This document shows positions 53,700 through 64,000 of a stretch of 64,000 bases of DNA, one piece after another. Source of the DNA: Molanna angustata (lineage: Eukaryota > Arthropoda > Insecta > Trichoptera > Molannidae); the NCBI GenBank assembly GCA_963576475.1, contig OY754970.1:38201447-38265446 (forward strand). Reading direction: 5' to 3'. Position numbers and translations under genes: made by a program. Position 1 is the first letter of the stretch. Each line of letters opens with the position of its first letter. The notes beneath the pieces were generated by a model. That model searched no databases. It saw only the letters and a list, made by a program, of their open reading frames with translations, and was not told the origin of the DNA.

Positions 53700-54600
53700 A
53701 CGTTTAGAAAGTAAATAATGCACAAGAAACATATTTTTTTAAAGCCCCATGAAAGTGTTTTTACCACAGAAAAAAAAATATTTGAGTAAAAAAAATGTTC
53801 GTTTGTGCAAAATATTATGAAGTTTGTTTATATGTTTGTTGATTTCGAAAAACAATGCTTTATTTAACATGTTTTTCGATGTGCATTTCGAATAAAGTGT
53901 TTTCTCGTGATTTTTGACACTGCGCAAAAAGTCTGTTCAAAGATTGAAATGAGTGTAAAAATGAATAGAGTTGAGCATACAATGAATTGAGAAACAAGCC
54001 GATATTACAAATACAAAAACCATCTTTCACATACAAAACACACAAAGAGCAATAACTCCGAATGGGTTTCCTCGGCGAATAGCCTAAATCCATTTTGTAA
54101 AAGTCGTAACTCATGTATTGGAAAGGACGATCCGTCCTTATTCCGTTAATTAGGGTGTCCTTCCGAAGCAGTAAACCTCAGCCAGTTCATCCTGTAACCA
54201 CCCCCCCGCCCCGCAGTAATGGTTTTCTAATGAAACTTGGCTGCAGTCAAGAACCTGATTAGGATCGATGATGAGGTCATATGGAAGGGTTGAGAGAATG
54301 TACCTACATCTACATACATCTACCTTCCATTACTACCCATCCACTCAGGTTTCAAGTTAAAATCTCTGAGCTTAGTTTAAGTCTGTTCACGGTTAACGTA
54401 TGTAAGGTGTTTACATACATGTATTAAAATATCAAATATGAAAGGGTTTTAGTTACCTTTATACATATATATTGCAAGTATTACAGGGAAAGATAACTCA
54501 TAAATTATTGGTTGTAAGGTAAGTATGTATATTATGTAGTTTACCATCAGATACATCCGGAATGTATTTAGTTAAGTATATAATATGTCTAAATTGTACA
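53700..54600. other. AT-rich spacer
   Basis: No gene recognised. Confidence 0.35.
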
Positions 54601-54639
54601 TTTTCTTTCTCTTAACTCATGACTTATCATAGTAATCGT

Positions 54640-55144
54640 TATGTTAGGGTTTTTATTTTGTTTTTGTATTTTGTCTTTATTGATGTTTCTTAACTGATAT
54701 AATGTATTGCTGAACTTAATGAATTGTACTTATGTTATTGTTGTATTTATAACTAGTGTTATGTACTGTTCAATTTTTAGCATTATATTTCATAACATAT
54801 ATTATGCAAGGGCGTCGCCAGCCCAAGGTCCAGGGGGGGGGGGGCAATTTAACCCATTCATAGGCTATTCTCCGTATACCCTACACTATGGAGGATGAGA
54901 AAAATATGAATTGTTACATTTTTTTTAATCTCTGCCCCCCTTGGCGACGCCCTTGATATTATGTATTGCTGAATTTTAAATGTGATTTTTTTTCCTTCTG
55001 ATTTATGTTATTGTTATTTTTTATAACTGATGTTATGAACTGTTGATTTTTAACATGATTTTTGTATTTGTATTCTGTTATATACTTTTTAGATTTTATT
55101 AAATAGGCTTTCAAGCCGTAAATATAATTAAATAAATAAATAAA
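54640..55144 (+). repeat. LINE-like 3' UTR with internal direct repeats
   Basis: The words ttatgttattgtt, aactgatgttatg and atgtattgctgaa recur on both sides of the MITE at 54807. The end has a small hairpin (ggctttcaagcc) and an aataaataaataaatg tail. No coding part. Confidence 0.4.
54799..54963. mobile_element. hAT-type MITE with 8-bp TSD
   Basis: A 149-bp element at 54807-54955 flanked by exact atattatg (54799-54806 and 54956-54963). The 14-bp inverted ends CAAGGGCGTCGCCA are perfect. A G run on the left and a C run on the right lie just inside them. The 8-bp duplication with a CA..-type end indicates hAT (P is an alternative). Noncoding. Confidence 0.8.
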
Positions 55145-55379
55145 TGTCTAAAATTAACAAATAATTATACAAATATGTCAAATATCTATATTATTATAAA
55201 AAAATATGAGTGTAGTATTTGAATATATAATATATAAAAAATAAATCCTGAATGGATAACGAAATGTTTGGGTTATGGACAGCAAAATGATTAAAATTCA
55301 GTAGGTATTGTTGAGGTTCTTAATATTTTGTAAAATTTTAAATGGGTTTTTCTTTATTTGTTAATTTTAAAAATGAAAA

Positions 55380-55870
55380 AAAAATATATTTACCGATTTA
55401 TTTTATTGATTACTTACACAATTTATTAAATGTATTATAAATGTATCTAGTTGTGACATTTATTTAGACGTTAAAACACATAAAAATTAATATATCTAGT
55501 TTAAACAAAAAATGTAACAAAAAAACTTTTCGAAAAAAATGATTATAGTAAGACAATGACATTAAATTATATAAACATCATGTAAAACTATGGAGAACAT
55601 TAATAGTTTTTAATTATGTATTCAGCACCTAGACTACGAAAGGTGACAAGACTTGTGGTTTCTTTTATGTTTGGTGGTAAACTATTATATATTTTGAATC
55701 CTTTATGGCATAAACTATTTATCAAACCCGAGAATAAAGGACTATAGAAAGACAGCAGATGACAACAGGGAAGAATGTTTTTTTAAACAGATCAGAATCC
55801 AAATCAGTATTTAAATAACGGTGATGTTGTCAAAACGATCGCATAAATTTTTTTACTAGTGTCAAGTTTA
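55380..55870 (-). pseudogene. LINE C-terminal fragment (low confidence)
   Basis: The minus strand encodes 'GFKIYNSLPPNIKETTSLVT' and a short end before a stop near 55610. '..K.YN.LP..I.......F' is the common last block of Jockey/CR1-like ORFs. The upstream part is in another frame with a stop. Confidence 0.45.
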
Positions 55871-57146
55871 TCATATTATAATGTTGAACAATTGTCAATT
55901 TTATCCTCTTTTGTTAAAACGCACGTTACTCCTGTTGGTTATTGGGTCAGGAGACAGAAAAGGGTAAGTATATTATATTTGTGTACTAATGATACAAAGC
56001 AATCAGTCGTAATTTCGTTCTGTCTTTGTTTTATCTAAATAATTTATTTATAGAAACCGCATCACGTATTTTTTTATACGATAATATATTCATATATGTA
56101 TATATTTAAACGTCAATTTAGCTATAATTAAGTTTCATTAATGTTAAACTTATTTAGTATCTCTTTATTCACTAGATTAAAAATGTATCTTTAATGAATG
56201 ATATCAATACGAAGAAGATCAAATTGTTATCAGGAGTAAATAGAAGCCAATATTATTGTTTCTTTAATAGTTAAATTTAATGTGAAATCATGGAGTAGAA
56301 TATTATTAGATTTTAAAAGTACATGGCAATTTACATACGTGATTTGAATTATATTATCGAATTAACTTAACGTTTGATCTGTAGAGATGATTCATATAAT
56401 TGATTGTGTATAGTAGTAATTTTATATCTTGGATGTAAGAAAATGTCAAAATATTTTTTAGACTATTTTATGGATTGAAAACATTTACATTTATATTTTA
56501 TATACTGCATAACAAAACAATTATGTATATAAAGCATCATTTCATAATTAACTATCCATTCATTTGATAAATATTGGAAGTGTATTACAGCGTTTATTAA
56601 TTAATGTTATATTTCAAAAGGATTGTGAGAGATTCAAATAAGCGTACAAACAATTCAATAATTTGTAACATAAACAAAAAATATTACCCAACCTCATTAA
56701 AAATTTGGAGTCAACAAAAAGTTTTTAATTACCAGTTAACAACGGTATATTGATTTACTCCCAAAATTATGGGGAAGGTACCTACCGACCTAAAAGGTTG
56801 AAAAAAGTTTTGAGCTTTTCTGAATTTGTATTTTTGTGAGGATAACATTTTTAATAAAAAATGTAAACATTTGATGATATAATGGTATACATATAAATAC
56901 AAATGAAGTATGTAAAACAAGCGAAATATAACGGCATGGCTATGGAGCTGAATCGATCTACAACAGTGTTTGTAGGGATAGAATAGTGTGGCATTTGATT
57001 TTTATAGACATAGCGTGATGGTATATTTCATAAAAAAAATCTGAATCATTGGAACAGACCATTGTTGTATTCGTTCGACTCCTCTCCAGAAAATAGAATG
57101 TAGGTAGTGTTCTATTAATCAACACATTAAGAGAGCATATAAGATG
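55871..57146. other. AT-rich spacer
   Basis: No gene recognised. 57008-57028 (atagcgtgatggtatatt) looks like the very end of an RTE or family A copy. Confidence 0.35.
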
Positions 57147-57215
57147 GGTGGTGGCTGAGCAGTTATCGCGTTGAATTAGTAATCCATTGGTCCTTTTTGT
57201 TGCATTGCATTTCTG
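57147..57215 (+). repeat. tRNA-derived SINE head, truncated
   Basis: ggtggtggctgagcagttat, then gttgaattagtaatcca, matches the first half of the SINE at 4265. The B box is lost. Confidence 0.45.
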
Positions 57216-57386
57216 TTTTATACATAAAGTTGATATATGATATTATGTGTAATCAAATTATTTTCCATAGAGAAAAAAAAATACGTAATAAGAGATTAAG
57301 ATAGAGATAAAAGTTACAAAATATAAAAAATCTATAAATGTTTAAGCACGCTTTAAGGATTTAAAATATTTATTTCTCTACAATTT

Positions 57387-57900
57387 ATTTATTTATATAA
57401 TTTATGTACATGTGTACAAAGGCAGGTTTATTGCCATAAGGCAATTTCTTCCAACCAACCCGAGCAACGTGAAGTCTCTTAGTTAAATTGGTACAGTACT
57501 AATTAAGTGAGAAATAAATTGATAAAAAATAACATAAAAGAGTAAGAAATATAAAAAAATTACAAAGAGAAAAAAATGAAAAGAGAGTTTAAAAATAAAA
57601 GAATAATAAAAATAACACTGATCATAGCAATGAGGAAAAGGAGGTTACGGAAGGATATAGAAGGAATTTAGTAACTATTTGACAAATAAAGTTTTTTTAA
57701 TTTACCTTTAAATATTTGAATGGATTGAGATGACGTTACTTCATCACTTAGGCCATTCCATAGTCTAGCTGATTGTACTTGAAAAGAGGAGCTGAAATCT
57801 TCTGTATTGTGAATGGGGATAGCTAGTGTAGTACGTTCAGCAGATCGAAGGGATAGGCCGTGACTTGACAAGAAAACGACGTTATTTTTTACAATTGATG
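57387..57900 (-). pseudogene. Jockey/CR1-like LINE C-terminus with 3' UTR
   Basis: The minus frame 57871-57668 reads 'SLRSAERTTLAIPIHNTEDF', 'FQVQSARLWNGLSDEV' and 'IQIFKGKLKKLYL'. This is the 'LR......L..P...T..F..SF......LWN.LP..V......FK..LK..L' end of Jockey-like LINEs. The 3' UTR has ggaagaaattgccttatggc and tgtacacatg and ends in aaat repeats at the low coordinate. The same UTR occurs alone at 5213 and 18930. Confidence 0.7.
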
Positions 57901-58149
57901 AAAATACTGTAAAAAAGTATATTTTTAATATTTTTTAAGGAAATTTATGCTTAATTTTAAAATTACGTATCGCTTATTCACTAGAAAAATGTTGAAAATA
58001 AGTATATAAGGTATTTTTTTAGAATTACACTATTTAACATATTTGAGAAATTTGATTCCAAATTGCGATTTTTAGATTTATGTACCTATATATTTTTTTC
58101 CTTAACCACACGACAGCTGCTGCCAATTATAGTGTGATATGCGGTTCGA

Positions 58150-58905
58150 TGACGGCTATATCTGTTTAAGGTACGATTTGAAGCGCCCGATATTCCCATG
58201 GAAAATATCTACCTCGTCCGAGAGCGAGTTCAACTTTTCCATAATACACACCAGAGTGCTGCGGGCCACTACATCCGTTCTAGAATGGGGGACGTTCAGA
58301 AGTTTATGTCCTCTACACCTTATGTACTTGGGTGGCACAAAAAGCCCTAGCCTTTCTAGCAGTTCAGTCAATAAGATTGTTGAAAATCTTGAAGCCGGTC
58401 AAAAGTAGTGCGTTATCACGCCTACTTTCAAGACTCATATAAGAACAGGACGTCAAAAGTTCTGGGTGGTGCATGTATGTCGGATATACTCCGTGCATCC
58501 GCATGTACAGGTACCTCATGAACTTCTGAATTTGCTCTAACATATCAGAATATTTTCTTTGGTAGGGCGCCCAGACTGCGCTTCCGTACTCCAATTTGGT
58601 ACGCACTATACAGTTGAAAATATTTTTCAATGCTTCATGGTGTCGAAAAGTATCTTCCAAGGCGCATTGTGAAGCCCAGCAGTTGACCGCATTTGGTAGT
58701 AACTGATGTTATATGTTGAGCAAAGGTTAATTTTGTATCAAATACAATTCCAGGGTCTTTTAGTTCGTAAATCCGGGCTAAAATTGAACCATTCATATTG
58801 TAATTATACACCATTGGAATTCTGGAACGTGCATAACTCATAACAGAACACTTTTTAATGTTAAAGTGAAGGTTATTTTCTATAGACCATATACCCTCTT
58901 AAGTG
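58150..58905 (-). pseudogene. Jockey-like LINE, after-RT region with two frameshifts
   Basis: Three overlapping minus frames together cover about 250 codons: 'KCSVMSYARSRIPMVYNYNM', 'LKDPGIVFDTKLTFAQHI', then 'IFNCIVRTKLEYGSAVWAPY', then 'HKLLNVPHSRTDVVARSTLV' and 'LSDEVDIFHGNIGRFKSYL' to the stop. 'K....FS......Y.......V.D.GV.FD..L.F..HI' and 'LEYGS.VW.P' are standard Jockey features. Two frameshifts (near 58640-58660 and 58365) and 5' truncation make it dead. Confidence 0.75.
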
Positions 58906-58997
58906 ATATTTAACAAAGTGTTTCGAGGGTTCGATAAATAAATGTTTATTATTTCGATGTCTCTATGAATATTAAAAACGGTTTAGAGAAATGAGAC

Positions 58998-59312
58998 GTG
59001 CCGTATCTTGATTTGATCAGATTTACCCGACGGACGCTTTGTTCAGTGCATCAGTTGACCCGAGGGCCGCGTGGAGCGAGGGTATGGGGATGGAACGGAG
59101 GAATGAATGAAGATATCAGCCATTATTTTGCTATCCTATTAGAGCGTGTAGCTGCGGTAATGTGCAATTATCACGGAACCAGTTACCGTCCCTGGGAAAT
59201 TTCCAGGAACCAGACTACGGACACACTATATGACTTGGGATACCGTGACGACGAAACAAATCAGGAGCGTCGCAGTTGTACGTGTGATACGTGTGAAGCA
59301 CGAGGGTACTAG
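58998..59312 (+). other. Unassigned open frame in a GC-balanced island
   Basis: 104 codons open in a stretch with far more G+C than its neighbours, ending with the Cys pair 'RRSCTCDTCEARG'. It matches no family I know and no repeat in the window. It could be an old host exon, a LINE piece or chance. Confidence 0.2.
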
Positions 59313-59684
59313 TTTCTAAGAGATCATTTTTTTTATGTTTCAATAATATTTTACAATTCAAAGATACAGTCAACCATCGAAACCCTCAGGGTTTATCTTA
59401 TATTACAATTGTTCAACCAAATACAATTAGTTTTGGGTCGATTGTTTTTGACTGTGAGTCTCTAAAATGTGGCTTCTCGTTATTGGATGCATTAAATTAA
59501 TAATTGAGATACCTAATACCAATTCGTTGCCTCAGGAGCATTATAATTTTTTTTAATAACGTTAAACATTATAAAAACATTTTCGCTTTAAGTATTAAAT
59601 AATAAGCGGAGTTTGATTTATTTTCCAATAACTCTACATTTTTTTTCTCATGTCATTATTGAATTATAAAGATTTTTAAAAATA

Positions 59685-60061
59685 TGACAGGGTCAGAAAT
59701 AAGGATATAAGGAAAGAATGTAAGATGAAGAAAGATATCATTACTATAATGAAAAAGAACACATTGAGATGGTTTGGCCACTTGGAGAAAATGAATGAGG
59801 AACGCCTGACGAAGAAAATATACATTGCGGTCAGGAACGGAATGAGAGGTTGGGGCCGCCCAAGGAAGGGATGGTACGTCGATGTGAACAGTATTTTGAA
59901 AGACGGAAATATTAGAAGCGTGAACAACAGACGAACATGTATAAGACGATGTATGAATGTTGATGAGACGATGAATGTGTGTCAAGATAGAAATATGTGG
60001 CGATCGGTTCTCTCTGCCTACCCCGCGAGGGACATGGCGCAATGGTATGTATGCATGTGTG
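59685..60061 (+). pseudogene. RTE family, longest 3' fragment, with 8-bp TSD
   Basis: The frame reads 'DRVRNKDIRKECKMKKDII', 'LRWFGHLEKMNEERLTKKIY', 'GRPRKGWYVDVNSILKDGN' and 'WRSVLSAYPARDMA', then ggtatgtatgcatg. taaaaata at 59677-59684 and 60062-60069 may be the duplication. No stop in the coding part. Confidence 0.8.
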
Positions 60062-60169
60062 TAAAAATAAGCTCAATAATAATTGTAGAAGATAGTCGAT
60101 AATTTGTATGATTTCATCGTTTTAAACAACAACAAAAAATAACCACACATCCTTGCACGCTGTGGAAGT

Positions 60170-60300
60170 GCCGATTTTACCTCTACATACTCGTACATGG
60201 AATTTTATCCAACTGGACAGGATTGATGGAGGCAAAGGCTCGATATGGGCTGTAGAGCCATCGGAAGAAGAAGAAGAAGACAGCATTTTGATTAGACGTA
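60170..60300 (+). pseudogene. RTE-like LINE C-terminus scrap with (gaa)n tail
   Basis: 'WNFIQLDRIDGGKGSIWAVE' then 'PSEEEEE', ending in (gaa)n. It matches the last ~35 codons of a LINE lineage like that at 53352. Confidence 0.45.
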
Positions 60301-60354
60301 GAACAAAGTTTGCCGATATTGCAGAGAGAGCAGCAAGGCTGAAATGAAAGTGAG

Positions 60355-60560
60355 CGCGGCACGTGGAGAGGCAAGACAGTGGCCGATGGTCACCCAGGAT
60401 CTTGAAGAGGGGTAGGAAGACCACTAAAAACCGTACAGATGACATTGACCGGCATGCGGGTTGAATGGCAACCAACAAACAGCTTCTCTAGACATAACTA
60501 AATTTAGACGAGATCTTTATCCAGCAGAGGAATCGAGTATGGCTAAGTAGAAGAAGAACC
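60355..60560 (+). pseudogene. RTE-like LINE C-terminus scrap, frameshifted
   Basis: Pieces in several frames ('GRKTTKNRTDDIDRHAG', then 'LYPAEESSMAK', then gaagaagaa) fit the 'GRP.TRW.DDI...AG' linker and last codons of an RTE-like LINE. Confidence 0.4.
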
Positions 60561-60651
60561 AATATTTTCAGACTACAGAAGCAATATTTGTGTGAGAAAT
60601 AATTTTAAATAAATAAATCGAATATTTTATCTTAAGTTTCATATATGTAAG

Positions 60652-60798
60652 AAGGAAATATAAGAAGCTTGAATAATCGACGAGCATGTATGAGACGATG
60701 TATGGATGTAAAGGAAGCTAGAAACGTGTGCAAAAATAGAGGAGTATGGCGCTCGGTTCTCTTTGCTTACCCCGTAAGGGATATGGCGTGATGGTATG
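60652..60798 (+). pseudogene. RTE family, shortest 3' fragment
   Basis: Encodes 'EGNIRSLNNRRACMRRCMD' and 'VKEARNVCKNRGVW', ending 'YPVRDMA' and ggcgtgatggtatgtatg. tatgtaag at 60644-60651 and 60799-60806 may be the duplication. It differs from the 30763 fragment at only a handful of positions. Confidence 0.75.
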
Positions 60799-60883
60799 TA
60801 TGTAAGTTGCATATACGCAAACATTGGAGTTTTTTCCCTGTCGGAAGGCATATTTACCTTTCCGTGTTGATTAGGAGGCAAGT

Positions 60884-61066
60884 ACTGCCTCGAATTAGGC
60901 ACTAGTTTGTTGCACTAATGCACAATTACGTGCTTTGAATTGAACACGTATTTGCAGTAACAGTTTGCGTTGCTAAAACGTGTGCATTTGGAGGACCCGT
61001 GCCTTGAATTCAACACGAGTTTTTAAGTGCATTAACGCAACAAACTAGTGCCTAATTCGAGGCAGT
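60884..61066. mobile_element. Foldback MITE, ~40-bp inverted ends
   Basis: actgcctcgaattaggcact + agtttgttgcactaatgcac on the left returns in reverse on the right (61026-61066) with one or two differences. The inner part has two more dyads around 'ttgaattgaacacg' and 'ttgaattcaacacg'. No clear duplication. Confidence 0.65.
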
Positions 61067-61080
61067 CGGGAGTCAATGAT

Positions 61081-61376
61081 ACTTTTTAGACATTTTTTGT
61101 TTACAAAAAACCAACGTCTCAATACATGGCGTTACATAAAAAGGTTTTTTCGTTACTTCATAGATGGCGACGGTATTTTTCAGCTTATTTCAAATGATCA
61201 GTTTCTCATTATTAAAATATTTAGAACTTTCAAAAATTGCATTGATGAGGGAACTCAAGCGCATAAACCGATCACGTTAACCAGCTGATGATAGGTCGTA
61301 AGCCCTGTAGGTGCCTTGATTTCCTGGTTCTCCTATAATATTCCAACTTCGTCTCTATTGAAATGTTAAAAATTTG
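61081..61376 (-). repeat. Dispersed repeat family B, full copy (reverse)
   Basis: Same order as 34684-34995 when read on the minus strand: tttcaatagagacgaagttg, aggcacctacagggcttacg, gagttccctcatcaatgc, cgccatctatgaagtaacg. Confidence 0.6.
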
Positions 61377-62310
61377 TCAATTAAATTATTAAACGAGGGT
61401 AATGTTTTTCCTAGTGCTTGCCCCTGAAGTAGTAGACATGAGAAGATGGTACCTATATACCTATTATGTACGTGTTTAGTATCCACCTTAGTATGGGTGA
61501 CTAGGTGAATAAGTTGGGATGGACTATCACCGTAGATTGAATCCTCTAGTTGGTTGAGGAGTGGGTATTGTTCTTGAGCAACCTGTCAGTATGACATTGT
61601 GCTGTCTAATATCAGTATACAAAGTTCATTGTGGGGACGAATTGCTAATCAAATAATCGTATGAGAAATTTTATTATGAATGTATAGAGGTATGTGAGTT
61701 GGGAGGAAGCTGTATATTTAATTAGATTATTAATATGATATCAGAAAAGGTTGCGAGTTTAAATTGCGTGTTCCAAATTCATCTCCCAAAACACATACAA
61801 CTATTTTTAGATATTGCAATTGTTTTACTCAGCTATTTATTTAGAATTTAAATAATAGAATGATGATAGGTTTCATAATATAAGAAAACTTACTCAGATT
61901 AATTATATTTGCAGATTAAAACAGTTAACAAATTTAATTCAAATCATTGCTCCGCGATACTAGGGTCGGGATAAATTATTATAATTATTGAACACTGCGC
62001 TTGAACACTGGGCTGACGAGCGAATGATTCGCCACGTTAGTTGATTGAAATACGATGCGCTGTCTCTCGGTCGTCTTCGGCAATCTTCGTGATAAGCAAG
62101 ATCGTCCGAGCGAGATGGCATCCTCGATGATGGGGAGGTACATCCTCGCCACAAATGTATGGAGCGTGTGCTACGAATATCATTATCGTCATAATGTCTT
62201 TATTAAGCTGGACCGTACAATTTTTTTTTCGAATACACACATGAAAGGGGGAAAAAGCTCCTTAATTGAATACTGTTAGTCAAATAAATAAAAAAAATAT
62301 TCTATACTAG
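61377..62310. other. Spacer with GC-balanced stretch at ~61960-62190
   Basis: 61700-61790 weakly resembles a tRNA-like SINE head. Open frames near 61960-62250 on both strands show no known motif. Confidence 0.25.
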
Positions 62311-63277
62311 TTTTGGCCCTCTACTAGAGGTCAAAGTTTTTCAAAATAAATAAATATGAAAATAATTCTTTATGGTATACGTAGAATGCAGTAGTTATAG
62401 TAATATCGCTTGATAAATTTCACAACCTCGTATCTCAAAAAACTGCATTCTCGTATCTATTAATAAACAATGTCTTCAAAGGCTTAAAGAAATAAAACAA
62501 ATACAATTAACGAATTACTTAGAAGCATCCTTAAAAGAACTTTCAATCCACATTAAGAGAAAAATAAAAAAAAAGTTTTAGTATCTAATGTAAAATGGTA
62601 CTTTTTGAGATAGGAGGTTGTGAAATTTATCTAGCGATACGTCATTTTAAGTGTATAAGGCTGAGTTGTTTCAACAAAAGTATTAGTAAACTAAAATTAT
62701 GAAAAAAAGTAAATAGAATTTTTTTTTCATAATTCTAGTTGATTATGGAGTTCTATCATGAAGTTACAGTTTCAAACATTGAAAAAAAAAATTATTTCAT
62801 AAAATTGTTCATTAAAACGACGTCATTAGATTTTAACGAAACAACCAAAAAATTTTAACAATTAAATGAAATCAAAGTATTTTAACCATACTTTGGTTTC
62901 ATAAAATTGTTCAATGCTTTTGGTTGTTTCATTGAAATCTAATGCCGTTGAACAATGACATTTTGAACAATTTTATGAAATAAAAGTATTTTAACTATAC
63001 TATTACTGATACTTTTGTTGAAATAACCCAGCCTTTGTGATGTTCTTGTGTATCGCACGTCAATCATTGATTTGCAAGTGAGTAAATGTTGATCAATTTC
63101 AGGAGACGTGTCAGCCGCACTGTAACAGTCAATGATGTATGATGTTAATAATAAAAACCCGCAATAATACGTATATTATTTAGTTTGGAAAAATCAAGAT
63201 ATTTCAAACATCCAAAATAATTCATATTTTCCAACATCCTACAAGCCCCAGCTTCAAGTATCAGTAGAGGGCCAAAA
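62311..63277. mobile_element. Composite inverted-repeat element (967 bp)
   Basis: The perfect 15-bp ends TTTTGGCCCTCTACT (62311-62325; reversed at 63263-63277) enclose two further foldbacks. One (62405-62639) has arms around gataaatttcacaacct. The other (62662-63034) has arms around gtttcaacaaaagtatta. No coding frame. Probably a non-autonomous DNA transposon with nested or internal palindromes. Confidence 0.5.
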
Positions 63278-63902
63278 GCACTATTGAATCTGAAAATTAA
63301 AAATGCAGTTACAATCTAAATATTTGTGCGCGATTTTTGAGATATGTTAAAAAAAATTCTCCATACATAGACGGCCCAGCCTAGTGTTTATGTCTATGGG
63401 TTATAACAAAAAGCGAACTATGAAAAAAATTGTTTATTTTTTTCTGTACAATACATAAGTCAATCGACAACAGTCGATAGCAAAAATGCATTTAAGTATC
63501 ATTAAATTTTTGTAAAGAAAAAAGTGTACACTTATATGAAGTGAGGTTAAGTGTTGACTACAATTAACTCCTTTTAATGTTGCTCTTTAAACAACTAAAA
63601 AACTGAGAGCTTCAAAAATGTTAACTGTTAGTAACAAGTTGCCATATTTTGGAGACTACTGATGTTGATCGTCTCTCAAACCGTGAATGACATCAAAGCA
63701 CAATGAAATAAATACAATAATGTATAAAACATCAACTTGAATTTGTGACTGTCATATAATTTGATTGCATCAATGACTTTCCAAGATGGACAGGACCTTC
63801 AGGAATGAAGAGAATGATTAAGAAGAAGATATGTGTAAAAATATTGAAACTATGTTCATTCTGTAAACCTCGCAAGCTAAATAGCGTAATAGTTTGAAGG
63901 TA
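63278..63902. other. AT-rich spacer
   Basis: No gene recognised. 63783-63835 (aggaccttcaggaatg, then gattaagaagaagat) may be a LINE-tail scrap. Confidence 0.3.
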
Positions 63903-64000
63903 ATTGAGTACTGTAATGGTGCGAGATTTGATGTATGCAGACGATAAAGTTCTTTTAGCAGAAAGTATGGAAGAGTTACAGTATCTTGTAAGTATGGTAT
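63903..64000 (+). pseudogene. RTE family, start of a further copy running off the window
   Basis: The frame reads 'VMVRDLMYADDKVLLAES' and 'MEELQYLVSMV', including the YADD catalytic motif. By eye it differs from the 44647 copy at only two positions over about 95 nt. Its 5' break lies just before the YADD region. Confidence 0.85.

Noticed and set aside
1..64000. LTR retrotransposons or endogenous viral genes
   Set aside because: No paired LTRs, protease/integrase motifs or viral-type coding regions were seen.

Overview
The window is AT-rich eukaryotic DNA with no recognisable host gene. It is a dense layering of transposable elements, many of them broken, separated by AT-rich sequence and microsatellites. 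The element mix (an RNase H-bearing I-type LINE, an RTE-type LINE with a short-tandem tail, CR1/Jockey-like 3' ends, a Penelope-like element, tRNA-derived SINEs and hAT-like MITEs) points to an arthropod, most likely an insect. Scattered 'taggtacctac'-type motifs and the RTE C-terminus look lepidopteran, but that is a weak guess.

Layout. 1-6550: AT-rich DNA with SINEs, a 5'-truncated RTE-like fragment and a LINE 3' UTR. 6567-11964: one complete, uninterrupted I-type LINE on the minus strand (gag-like ORF1, then endonuclease-RT-RNase H ORF2) between 13-bp target-site duplications (TSDs). 12200-12310: a GC-rich cluster of small hairpins. 13411-14088: a 5'-truncated Penelope-like element (PLE) with perfect 224-bp inverted arms that carry a hammerhead-ribozyme fold. 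15250-18420: SINE, LINE and minisatellite debris, a second palindrome with a hammerhead-like core, and an RTE 3' fragment. 19616-20400: a decaying tandem array. 20870-21530: a GC-balanced, non-repetitive block. 21690-31262: nested LINE, SINE and MITE fragments, including a GC-rich insert inside a CR1-like copy. 33230-43960: dispersed repeat families B, C and D, microsatellites, and a 37-bp minisatellite. 44647-46977: a long RTE copy on the minus strand with one open 777-codon frame. 48228-60810: more LINE 3' ends, a 149-bp hAT-type MITE with an 8-bp TSD, and RTE tails. 60884-63277: foldback elements and a composite inverted-repeat element. 63903-64000: the start of another RTE copy, about 98% identical to the long one.

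How the parts relate. The RTE family is the main recent coloniser. At least nine copies or remnants are visible, several with their own TSDs. One ~290-bp SINE-like family (family A) ends in the same 3' sequence as the RTE, so it may use the RTE machinery. The I-type LINE is the only element here that looks able to encode all its own proteins. The most unusual object is the PLE relic with its ribozyme-bearing inverted arms. All assignments come from reading motifs by eye; no database search was possible.
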